From assembly GCA_045531405.1 (NCBI GenBank), contig JAZSDX010000055.1:1-25777 (forward strand): DNA of 25,777 bases. Reading direction: 5' to 3'. The translations under genes were made by a program, and so were the position numbers. This DNA comes from RGIG4079 sp045531405. Lineage in GTDB: Bacteria > Bacteroidota > Bacteroidia > Bacteroidales > Muribaculaceae. Below are positions 7,919 through 14,270 of this stretch, piece after piece (position 1 is the first letter of the stretch; each line of letters begins with the position of its first letter). Below the pieces are notes generated by a model that was given only the letters and a program-made list of their open reading frames with translations, had not been told where the DNA came from and did not search any database.

Positions 7919-9229
7919 TCACTGTTTAACAAACTCAACGCGGCGGTTCTTCGCACGGCCTTCGTCGGTTGAGTTGTCAGCGATAGGATTGTTCTGACCT
8001 TTACCAACGGCGGTGAGGCGGTCTTGTGCAATACCCATTTCCACCAACTTGGCAACGATGGCTTGCGAACGCTGTTCGCTGAGAGTTTGGTTGCTGGTCG
8101 CATTGCCTGTTGAGTCGGTATGACCTTCTACCGAGAATTTCAAGTCAGGATTCTCATTCATCAACTGAACGATGCGATTGATTTCCCCCATTGATTCGGG
8201 TTTGATTGTCGATTTACCTACATCAAATGTGATACCGTAGGTGATAATCTTTCCATCAGTCATCATGCGATCATACAATGGTACTGCACCTTTGGCGATA
8301 CGCACATTTTTAAGATAGGTGACATTTTCAGGCTTATTTTGACCATTGAAGAATGTTATCCACCCTGCACCAGCTTTTGCATTAGGTATATTTATCACAC
8401 GCACACCATCGATATAAACCTTTAATGCACGTTTATTGAATGAGATGGCATAGTGATGCCATTGCCCGTCGTTTAACACTAATTGAGAGCCTGAGCTTGC
8501 TGAGCCATCTGTGCTATTTACACTTGTTGAGCCATTTTTTACATACGACATTTTAACACTTTGTTTATCATATCCCAAATAATAAGTTAACGTATAAATC
8601 TCGTTATCACGTCTTTGCCCCGGAGCCATGAAATCAATCTCAATGTGTGGCGCACCATCTTTCTTGCTGTCATCATAGAGCATATCATATTCGACTGTAA
8701 ACACATCTCCAAGATAATCAGTCGAATAATCAGCCATCAATGGCTTAATCCAAGAGTCATTTCCTGCCATAGCAATCACAGTCTCACCGTTTACTTTTGC
8801 GATTTCGGCAACACCACGTTCAAGATCCCAGCGGCTCGGGAACTCACCGAGTTGTTCTCCATAAAGATTATCTTCAAAGATTATCTCATCGCCCGGCACA
8901 AAGTCGCTTTTGGCATAAGTGGCCTCAAGGGATTTAGGAGTTTGTTTTTTGTTACTTGACTTAGATGAAGATGAAGTTTCTTCTTCGGTATATTCAGCCT
9001 CCTCATAATCGTCATCTGAGTTGCTGCTACTGCTTTTCTTTTTTGTGTATTTCCCATCAAAAACATCATCTACGATATTTTCGGTTTTTCGTTCGGCATT
9101 GCGTTCTACTGCACCTTTGGCTGCATTCTCAACTTTTTTGCCCAACTTTTTGAGCCAGCTTTGAGCATTTACTTCGGTTGTGGTACCTAATACCAAAAGT
9201 ACCGACAACATAAAAATTAATCGTTTCAT
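7919..9229 (-). CDS. OmpA-domain envelope protein with LamG-like middle region
   Basis: A 436-residue exported protein. Residues 1-22 are a signal peptide. A basic amphipathic helix (24-50) leads to a low-complexity Ser/Asp/Glu/Lys linker (60-100). Residues about 110-315 look like a concanavalin-A/LamG sandwich ('GEFPSRWDLERG', 'GQWHHYAISFNKRALKVYIDGVRV' type spacing). Residues 330-434 are an OmpA C-terminal domain. Asp372 in 'GHTDSTG' and Arg387 in 'LSEQRSQ' are 15 residues apart, as are the two diaminopimelate-binding residues of E. coli OmpA, and 'GRAKNRRVEF' closes the domain. It should therefore tether peptidoglycan to the outer membrane or surface, while the LamG part may bind glycans or proteins. 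No beta-barrel is present. A candidate promoter lies at 9273-9302; the next gene downstream begins 98 bases after its stop. Confidence 0.92.
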   Translation of the reverse strand: MKRLIFMLSVLLVLGTTTEVNAQSWLKKLGKKVENAAKGAVERNAERKTENIVDDVFDGKYTKKKSSSSNSDDDYEEAEYTEEETSSSSKSSNKKQTPKSLEATYAKSDFVPGDEIIFEDNLYGEQLGEFPSRWDLERGVAEIAKVNGETVIAMAGNDSWIKPLMADYSTDYLGDVFTVEYDMLYDDSKKDGAPHIEIDFMAPGQRRDNEIYTLTYYLGYDKQSVKMSYVKNGSTSVNSTDGSASSGSQLVLNDGQWHHYAISFNKRALKVYIDGVRVINIPNAKAGAGWITFFNGQNKPENVTYLKNVRIAKGAVPLYDRMMTDGKIITYGITFDVGKSTIKPESMGEINRIVQLMNENPDLKFSVEGHTDSTGNATSNQTLSEQRSQAIVAKLVEMGIAQDRLTAVGKGQNNPIADNSTDEGRAKNRRVEFVKQ

Positions 9230-9272
9230 ACCATTAAAAATTTATTGTTAATATTATTACTTTTTCTAATTA

Positions 9273-9302
9273 CAAATATCCAAAAACATTATATAACCGC
9301 AA
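9273..9302 (-). promoter_or_regulatory. Candidate Bacteroidota promoter for the OmpA-domain gene
   Basis: Read on the minus strand, TTG (9300-9302) is followed after 19 bases by GATATTTG (9273-9280), one mismatch from the TAnnTTTG -7 element. It would start transcription roughly 35-40 bases before the ATG at 9229. It sits just downstream of the 9322-9346 hairpin. Confidence 0.45.
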
Positions 9303-9321
9303 TTTTTTATATGACATATCG

Positions 9322-9346
9322 AGTCCAAAAGTCGTCGTTTTGGACT
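9322..9346. repeat. Perfect 9-bp inverted repeat (hairpin)
   Basis: AGTCCAAAA (9322-9330) and TTTTGGACT (9338-9346) are exact complements around the 7-base loop GTCGTCG. Neither strand has a strong T-run right after it, so it is not a classical terminator. It lies 20 bases upstream of the candidate OmpA-gene promoter and could be an operator or the edge of a transcribed structured RNA. Confidence 0.7.
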
Positions 9347-9648
9347 AACTAAGCATTATTATACGCGATTTTTGAGGATAAGCCGCATTTTCATGAAACT
9401 TATATGCCGCCCGGCTCCTATGCGACAGTTAATAATATAAAGAAAGCGTGAAACCGTCAACTCGTTTTTGAAAGCAGGCCCTGGTAAAGCCCATGGACAA
9501 AACAAGCAACAGCCACACGCTTTGTATCTATACATCAATTCTCACGGATTGACAGTATAAAACAATTACGTGAAGAGCAGCAAGCTTATTCTCGTCCTAA
9601 AATTGAATTTACCAGATTCGCTTTCAGAGAATGAAGCTGAACACTTCC

Positions 9649-9683
9649 TATATGTCAAAATATGCCACATTTTGCGACATATA
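9649..9683. repeat. 13-bp inverted repeat with a 2-base bulge
   Basis: TATATGTC+AAAAT (9649-9661) pairs with ATTTT+GACATATA (9669-9683) apart from an unpaired GC at 9674-9675; the loop is ATGCCAC. It lies in AT-rich sequence between the structured island and the end of the AraC gene. It may be an operator or an RNA hairpin; no T-run follows. Confidence 0.55.
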
Positions 9684-9843
9684 TGCAAATATAGAAAAAT
9701 TCTTCAACTTATGAAAGTTTTTGCATCTCTTTTTTATGGCTGTTGCAAATATATTTATGTCACTTTGTGCAAAGATACAGGAGTTTTTATCTTCTAATAG
9801 ATAAATTAAAGTCTAAATAAGTACAGAAATCCGAAATTGGGAC

Positions 9844-10971
9844 TTAATTTTGGTTATCATTTAGCCAAATGGCAGGCGTTTTTCCGGTTATTTTCTTAAA
9901 GACCATAAAAAAAGTGGAACGTGAGCGAAAACCACACTCACTATATATACTATCGATATTATAACCCTTTGCGTCAAGTTCTACTAATTTGCGTTTTGCT
10001 TCCTCAACTCTCATTTCATTGATAAATTCAAAAAAATTGCGATTAAGATAAGTATTTATTGCTCGAGACAGATTGCGTTGAGGAATATCAATCTGTTTGG
10101 CAAAAAGTGCAATTGTAATATCGGGCTGCAAAAAGGCTTTGGTTGAAAGAAGATAAGCTGACGCCTTTTCACATATCACCCTCATCTGCTCGTCAGTCAG
10201 GTTTTGCGACACATAATTATTATCATTTGTCTCCTCTACAACTTTTTGCTCCAATTGAGGAGGAATAACCGGGTGGGCAATAGTGTTATACACCAAAAAA
10301 CTCATTGCTATAACATTCAATATCTGAATGAGCCAAGCATCGGTGCGAGGCCAAATTGCATAACACACCATTACGGTAACAAACAACGCTGCAAAAAGAA
10401 GCATAAATTGCCAAATCCACCCTTTTTGAATCCACTCGGCATTTGATGAAGTTTCATAAATTTCCTTTTTGCGACGATATAAAAAACGGAATATTGCAGG
10501 GAAATAGGTTACTAACTGAATGGTGATTATTATGGTGTTAACATCTCCTATCCAGGAGTCATCACCTTTCATTTCATATAATATCGAATCGACAATCTCT
10601 TGCATTGGCATTGTGAAACATAACAATGCACACACTATTGCCGGAAGGAAATGCAATAATTGAATATAACAGAACCGAAATCCAACTTTGAAATTTTTTA
10701 GAGCAAAAAGCCATAATAGTGGCATCAACATAGTATTTACCGAAAAACCAATTGGGAACATAAACACCGTGAATTCATGCCAACCAAGCATACGGCTCAT
10801 ATTATATAGATAAACAGGCACATTGGGTATCACTATAATCGCTGCAGCATATCCGTTTTCACCCTTAAATCGTGTAGCAGCAAGCAGTATTCCGGCTAAC
10901 AACACTAATATAGTTATACATGCAAAGTTTATCGCAATTATAAATTGATCATATTCCATTAAATCCAACAT
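9844..10971 (-). CDS. Membrane-anchored AraC-family transcriptional regulator
   Basis: A 375-residue protein with an N-terminal membrane region and a C-terminal DNA-binding domain. About six or seven hydrophobic helices are visible (near residues 8-32, 42-58, 66-90, 102-122, 145-165, 187-205, 214-232). A linker with acidic residues (240-265) leads to an AraC/XylS domain. Its first helix-turn-helix lies near 286-306 ('ALFAKQIDIPQRNLSRAIN') and its second at 338-362 ('IDSIYSECGFRSRSTFFMVF', followed by 'KKITGKTP'). There is no sugar-binding or response-regulator domain, so it may sense something in or near the membrane. A second ATG at 10957-10959 is possible. The candidate promoter at 10988-11019 leaves only about 10 bases of leader before the first ATG. 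Targets are unknown; the GHL10 gene upstream and OmpA gene downstream are the neighbours. Confidence 0.92.
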   Translation of the reverse strand: MLDLMEYDQFIIAINFACITILVLLAGILLAATRFKGENGYAAAIIVIPNVPVYLYNMSRMLGWHEFTVFMFPIGFSVNTMLMPLLWLFALKNFKVGFRFCYIQLLHFLPAIVCALLCFTMPMQEIVDSILYEMKGDDSWIGDVNTIIITIQLVTYFPAIFRFLYRRKKEIYETSSNAEWIQKGWIWQFMLLFAALFVTVMVCYAIWPRTDAWLIQILNVIAMSFLVYNTIAHPVIPPQLEQKVVEETNDNNYVSQNLTDEQMRVICEKASAYLLSTKAFLQPDITIALFAKQIDIPQRNLSRAINTYLNRNFFEFINEMRVEEAKRKLVELDAKGYNIDSIYSECGFRSRSTFFMVFKKITGKTPAIWLNDNQN

Positions 10972-10987
10972 CGGTCCGTTTTTTTAG

Positions 10988-11019
10988 CAAAGATAATGAG
11001 AAGATTTGAAATTGCACAA
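10988..11019 (-). promoter_or_regulatory. Candidate promoter of the AraC-family gene
   Basis: On the minus strand TATCTTTG (10988-10995) matches TAnnTTTG exactly, and TTG (11017-11019) lies 21 bases upstream. Transcription would begin near 10981, about 10 bases before the ATG. Confidence 0.55.
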
Positions 11020-11032
11020 TGTTCCAAAGAAT

Positions 11033-11071
11033 AAAAAAAGGAGGCAATGTCAAATTTAGACATTACCTCCT
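11033..11071 (-). terminator. Rho-independent terminator of the GHL10 hydrolase gene
   Basis: On the minus strand a 12-bp stem with one C-A mismatch (arms AGGAGG-C-AATGTC at 11039-11051 and GACATT-A-CCTCCT at 11059-11071) closes a 7-base loop. It is followed directly by seven T residues (11033-11039 on the plus strand read as A). It lies 22 bases past the stop codon of the gene at 11094. Confidence 0.92.
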
Positions 11072-11093
11072 CAATGACAATTATATTATTTCC

Positions 11094-12587
11094 TTATTTT
11101 TTTGCTGCTTTTACTTTAAGCGGTTTACATGCAGGAGATTCATTGTTTGCACGGTCAAGTGCTGTTACCACATAGTAGCAATCGCTTTCTACATCATTTG
11201 GCAAAGCACATTCATTACCATTTACAACTGCAACTATATTTTCGGCATTTTCAATTCCTTGAACATCATTTGATTGAAGTTGATAAACAACCCATTTCAC
11301 AACATCTGTAACCTTTCCCTCTACAGCAGGAGCGTTCCATGTCAACTTATCATTATTGCATTTCAACCCTGTTACGGCTTGAGGTGCAACATCATTAATC
11401 CAAGGATAACTTGGCACAATAGCAATTGTTGATTGCAAATCATTTGCAAGTGAATCGGCTACACCTTTGTAATTACTTGTCACTGAATATCCAGGCCACC
11501 AACAGTTTCCTTGAATACCACCGGGATAAGCACGCGACATCTCAATCTTTGAGCGCAATTGAGAAGTTTCAGTTGATGGTGCTAAATCAGTACGATCCAT
11601 TGTACGGTTAACTGATTGACCAATATACATATGGCGTCCATTATTATTGTTTGCCCACCATTCATTAAGAATGTCATGAGAAGCTAATTTATGCTCACGT
11701 TCCCAATAAAGTTGAGGCATCATATAGTCAACCCAACCCTTTTCGGTCCACAATAATACATCAGCATAAAGGGCATCATAGTTTTGAAGTCCATTAGTAT
11801 TACTTCCTCGAGGGTCAGACTTTTTATTACGCCAAATACCAAATGGACTGATACCAAGACGCACCCAAGGTTTTGCATCTACAATAGTTTTATGAAGTGT
11901 TTCTATTAGTTTATCACAGTTTTGACGACGCCAATCACCACGATCCATTCCATTACCGTATGCAGCATACGAATTATCATCGGGGAAATCTACTCCAGTG
12001 ATTGGATATGGATAAAAATAGTCGTCCATGTGAATAGCATCTACATCGTAGCGAGAAACAATATCATTAACCACCTTAGAGATAAATTCAATATTTTCGG
12101 GCCAACCCGGATCGAAATAGAGTTGTGAACCATAACGCACAAATCGCTCGGGGTGTTGATAGAAAATATGGTTAAATGGCAATTCTTCTTTTGGTGATGT
12201 TGTTACTCGATATGGATTTAGCCACGCATGAAGTTCCATGCCTCGAGCATGACATTCATCAATCATAAATTGCAATGGATCCCACATAGGTATTGGAGCA
12301 ACACCGGCTTTTCCCGAAAGAAATCTACTCCAAGGTTCATAATTTGAGAAATATAGAGCATCAGCCGATGGGCGTACTTGCCATATTACAGCATTACAAC
12401 CTGCTTTTTGCAATTTATCAAGTTGATCTTTGAGATATGTTTTATTCTCTTCTGTAGTTTGTTTGGCATATTGCCCTTGATTAATAGTATGCAACCAAGC
12501 TCCACGAAACTCACGTTTGGGATTAGCTGCATTTATCGCTCCTGCAACAAATGCAACCGACAAAATCGCTAATAAAAATTTCTTCAT
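11094..12587 (-). CDS. GHL10-family (DUF187) glycoside hydrolase, secreted
   Basis: A 497-residue exported protein: signal peptide 1-21, then a TIM-barrel-like GHL10 domain (about 26-380), then a fibronectin-III-like segment (about 405-490). Family landmarks are 'REFRGAWLHT' at the start, 'QVRPSADALYFS' (70-81), 'MELHAWLNPYR' (117-127), 'LYFDPGWPE' (156-164), 'AIHMDDYFYPYP' (184-195), 'GISPFGIWRN' (245-254) and 'GWVDYMMPQLYW' (284-295). Asp188 and Asp189 in HMDDY are candidate active-site acids. The family includes E. coli DigH (YddW), which cleaves stem-peptide-free peptidoglycan strands. A cell-wall or glycan substrate in the periplasm is therefore likely, but the exact one cannot be read here. 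It has its own terminator and probably its own promoter, so it is a single-gene unit. Confidence 0.93.
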   Translation of the reverse strand: MKKFLLAILSVAFVAGAINAANPKREFRGAWLHTINQGQYAKQTTEENKTYLKDQLDKLQKAGCNAVIWQVRPSADALYFSNYEPWSRFLSGKAGVAPIPMWDPLQFMIDECHARGMELHAWLNPYRVTTSPKEELPFNHIFYQHPERFVRYGSQLYFDPGWPENIEFISKVVNDIVSRYDVDAIHMDDYFYPYPITGVDFPDDNSYAAYGNGMDRGDWRRQNCDKLIETLHKTIVDAKPWVRLGISPFGIWRNKKSDPRGSNTNGLQNYDALYADVLLWTEKGWVDYMMPQLYWEREHKLASHDILNEWWANNNNGRHMYIGQSVNRTMDRTDLAPSTETSQLRSKIEMSRAYPGGIQGNCWWPGYSVTSNYKGVADSLANDLQSTIAIVPSYPWINDVAPQAVTGLKCNNDKLTWNAPAVEGKVTDVVKWVVYQLQSNDVQGIENAENIVAVVNGNECALPNDVESDCYYVVTALDRANNESPACKPLKVKAAKK

Positions 12588-12817
12588 GTTGAGTTATGTA
12601 TTAATTGTTAGTAAATAATTTCACATTTATACTCTGCGAAGATAATAATTATTTTATTCATTTTTGATAAATAATCATCAAAGTTTGCAAATATAATTAT
12701 TCAACGAAATTCGCAAAGACAACATTTTGACCATTATAATTCCCAATTAGAACAAAAACTAATTGTTTATTGAAAAATAAATCGTAAATTTGCATTCGAA
12801 ATTAAACTTAATTAATT
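12588..12817. promoter_or_regulatory. Divergent promoter region between the GHL10 gene and fabI
   Basis: This 230-base AT-rich gap separates two divergent genes. The fabI promoter is described separately. For the minus-strand hydrolase, TATATTTG (12688-12695) is a perfect TAnnTTTG element with TTG (12714-12716) 18 bases upstream. This gives a leader of roughly 95 bases. No clear operator or riboswitch was seen. Confidence 0.5.
12763..12792 (+). promoter_or_regulatory. fabI promoter
   Basis: TTG (12763-12765), exactly 19 bases, then TAAATTTG (12785-12792): both elements match the Bacteroidota housekeeping promoter. Transcription should start near 12798, leaving a leader of about 20 bases before the ATG at 12818. 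Confidence 0.75.
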
Positions 12818-13675
12818 ATGAGCTATAATTTATTAAAAGGAAAACGTGGTATCATCTTCGGTGCTCTAAACGACATGAGCATCGCATGGAAAGTCGCTGA
12901 AAAAGCAGTTGAAGAAGGTGCTATCATCACATTAAGCAACACACCTATGGCAATACGCATGGGCGATGTTAATCAACTTGGCGAAAAACTCGGAGCTGAA
13001 GTTATTGCAGCCGATGCAACAAACGTTGAAGACCTTGAAATGGTATTCAAAAAATCAATGGAAGTTCTTGGCGGTAAAATTGATTTCGTGCTACATTCAA
13101 TAGGTATGTCGCCAAATGTACGCAAAAAACGCACATACGATGACTTAGATTACGACATGTTGAGCAAAACTCTTGATATATCAGCTATATCATTCCATAA
13201 AATGATTCAAGCAGCTAAAAAGCTTGAAGCAATCAACGAATATGGCAGTATTCTTGCTCTTAGTTACGTTGCTGCACAACGCACATTCTTTGGATATAAC
13301 GATATGGCCGATGCTAAATCACTTTTGGAATCTATAGCACGCAGTTTTGGATATATCTATGGTCGAGAAAGTAACGTACGTGTTAATACTATTTCGCAAT
13401 CGCCAACAATGACCACAGCTGGCTCTGGCGTTAAAGGTATGGACAAACTTTATGACTTTGCTAATAGAATGTCGCCACTTGGTAATGCTTCAGCCGATGA
13501 ATGTGCCGACTATTGCATCGTAATGTTCTCAGACCTCACTAAAAAGGTTACTATGCAAAATCTATATCATGATGGAGGATTTTCAAGTATGGGCATGAGT
13601 CTCCGTGCAATGAATGCCTACGAAAAAGGCCTTGAAGAGTATATGGACGAGAATGGAAAAATTATATACGGATAA
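12818..13675 (+). CDS. fabI: Enoyl-[acyl-carrier-protein] reductase FabI
   Basis: FabI reduces the enoyl-ACP double bond with NAD(P)H, the last step of each fatty-acid elongation round in the cytoplasm. The 285 residues form one short-chain dehydrogenase fold. The N-terminal cofactor loop is 'GIIFGALNDMSIAW' (11-24). The FabI version of the catalytic site is intact: Tyr150 in 'ALSYVAAQR', and Tyr160-X6-Lys167 in 'GYNDMADAK'. 'VRVNTISQSP' and 'TMQNLYHDGGFS' are further family segments. The C-terminal tail (about 262-285) is longer and more acidic than in E. coli FabI (262 residues). It is monocistronic, with a strong promoter upstream and a perfect terminator downstream. The assignment to FabI rather than FabV or FabK is firm from the Tyr-X6-Lys spacing. 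Confidence 0.96.
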   Translation: MSYNLLKGKRGIIFGALNDMSIAWKVAEKAVEEGAIITLSNTPMAIRMGDVNQLGEKLGAEVIAADATNVEDLEMVFKKSMEVLGGKIDFVLHSIGMSPNVRKKRTYDDLDYDMLSKTLDISAISFHKMIQAAKKLEAINEYGSILALSYVAAQRTFFGYNDMADAKSLLESIARSFGYIYGRESNVRVNTISQSPTMTTAGSGVKGMDKLYDFANRMSPLGNASADECADYCIVMFSDLTKKVTMQNLYHDGGFSSMGMSLRAMNAYEKGLEEYMDENGKIIYG

Positions 13676-13694
13676 TTCTACACGTGTATGATAC

Positions 13695-13735
13695 AACAAG
13701 GGCGATGTTCTAATAAGTTCATCGCCCTTGTTTTA
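13695..13735 (+). terminator. Terminator of fabI
   Basis: A perfect 13-bp stem, AACAAGGGCGATG (13695-13707) with CATCGCCCTTGTT (13720-13732), around a 12-base loop and running into TTTTAAT. It lies 19 bases after the fabI stop. The minus-strand side is less T-rich, so it serves fabI mainly, though it may also stop the convergent lipoprotein gene ending at 13739. Confidence 0.93.
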
Positions 13736-13738
13736 ATA

Positions 13739-14194
13739 CTAATCTCTTACTACACTATATCCGGTCGTTATGGGTTGTGAGGGTAGATTTGGAATACTAT
13801 CTGGAATTTCAACCAACTTAACTTTATAATCAAAATAAGCCGTTAGGATAGGATAATCCTCAACATATACCGGACAATTAAAATGCAGTCTATGGTCATC
13901 TAAAACCATTTTATCGGTTGCAATATTGATTTTATACGGGGGAAATGGATTTGTATAAAGGAATTGTCCGTCCCAAAAGTATGAAACTTCGCCTATTGCA
14001 GCATTTTTGTCATGCGACACAATCTCTACATTTTCTATAGTCAATGTATCTCCTTTCACGACATAAATTTTACCATTAACAAACTTACCACCTGAAATTT
14101 CAACCTTAAAATCAACATTAGGCATTTCGTCATCATCCTTGCACGACACTAATGCAAGTGGCAATAACAATAATAAATAAAATATCCGTTTCAT
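13739..14194 (-). CDS. Small lipoprotein of unknown function
   Basis: A 151-residue lipoprotein. The signal peptide ends in LALVSC, so Cys18 should be lipidated. It is followed at once by KDDDE, an acidic stretch like the lipoprotein export signal that directs Bacteroidota lipoproteins to the cell surface. The mature part has alternating hydrophobic strands ('FKVEISGGKFV', 'KIYVVKGDTLTIENVEIVS', 'LTAYFDYKVKLVEI') and looks like a single Ig-like beta sandwich. I do not recognise a named family. It starts 76 bases after the clpB stop with no terminator visible between them, so it may be read through from clpB. It ends close to the fabI terminator, convergent to fabI. Confidence 0.85.
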   Translation of the reverse strand: MKRIFYLLLLLPLALVSCKDDDEMPNVDFKVEISGGKFVNGKIYVVKGDTLTIENVEIVSHDKNAAIGEVSYFWDGQFLYTNPFPPYKINIATDKMVLDDHRLHFNCPVYVEDYPILTAYFDYKVKLVEIPDSIPNLPSQPITTGYSVVRD

Positions 14195-14270
14195 AATTCA
14201 ATTTTATAAATTCTATAACTAAAACAAACCATCCACACTATTGTTCAGTAAATTACATAATTGAGGCTCT

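Larger units (their letters stand above)
9303..9843. other. Long intergenic region with a GC-rich structured island
   Basis: This is the main part of the only gene-free stretch over 300 bases (9230-9843). Hand counts per 60 bases give 11 G+C at 9241-9300 and 16 at 9661-9720. The island is richer: 27, 24 and 25 at 9361-9420, 9421-9480 and 9481-9540. It holds several inverted repeats. AAAGCGTG (9443-9450) pairs with CACGCTTT (9516-9523), and AGCCG (9381-9385) with CGGCT (9412-9416). Two further hairpins are listed separately. A 58-codon frame runs through it on the minus strand (9359-9535) but resembles nothing I know. It may be a structured RNA or the remnant of a mobile element; I cannot decide. 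Confidence 0.5.

Noticed and set aside
9570..9797. A 75-codon plus-strand frame in the long intergenic region.
   Set aside because: It overlaps the 9649-9683 hairpin and AT-rich sequence, has a random-looking composition and no promoter of the Bacteroidota type. Not supported as a gene.
11019..11273. An 84-codon plus-strand frame over the GHL10 terminator.
   Set aside because: It runs through the terminator hairpin and into the opposite strand of the GHL10 gene; composition is that of an antisense shadow.
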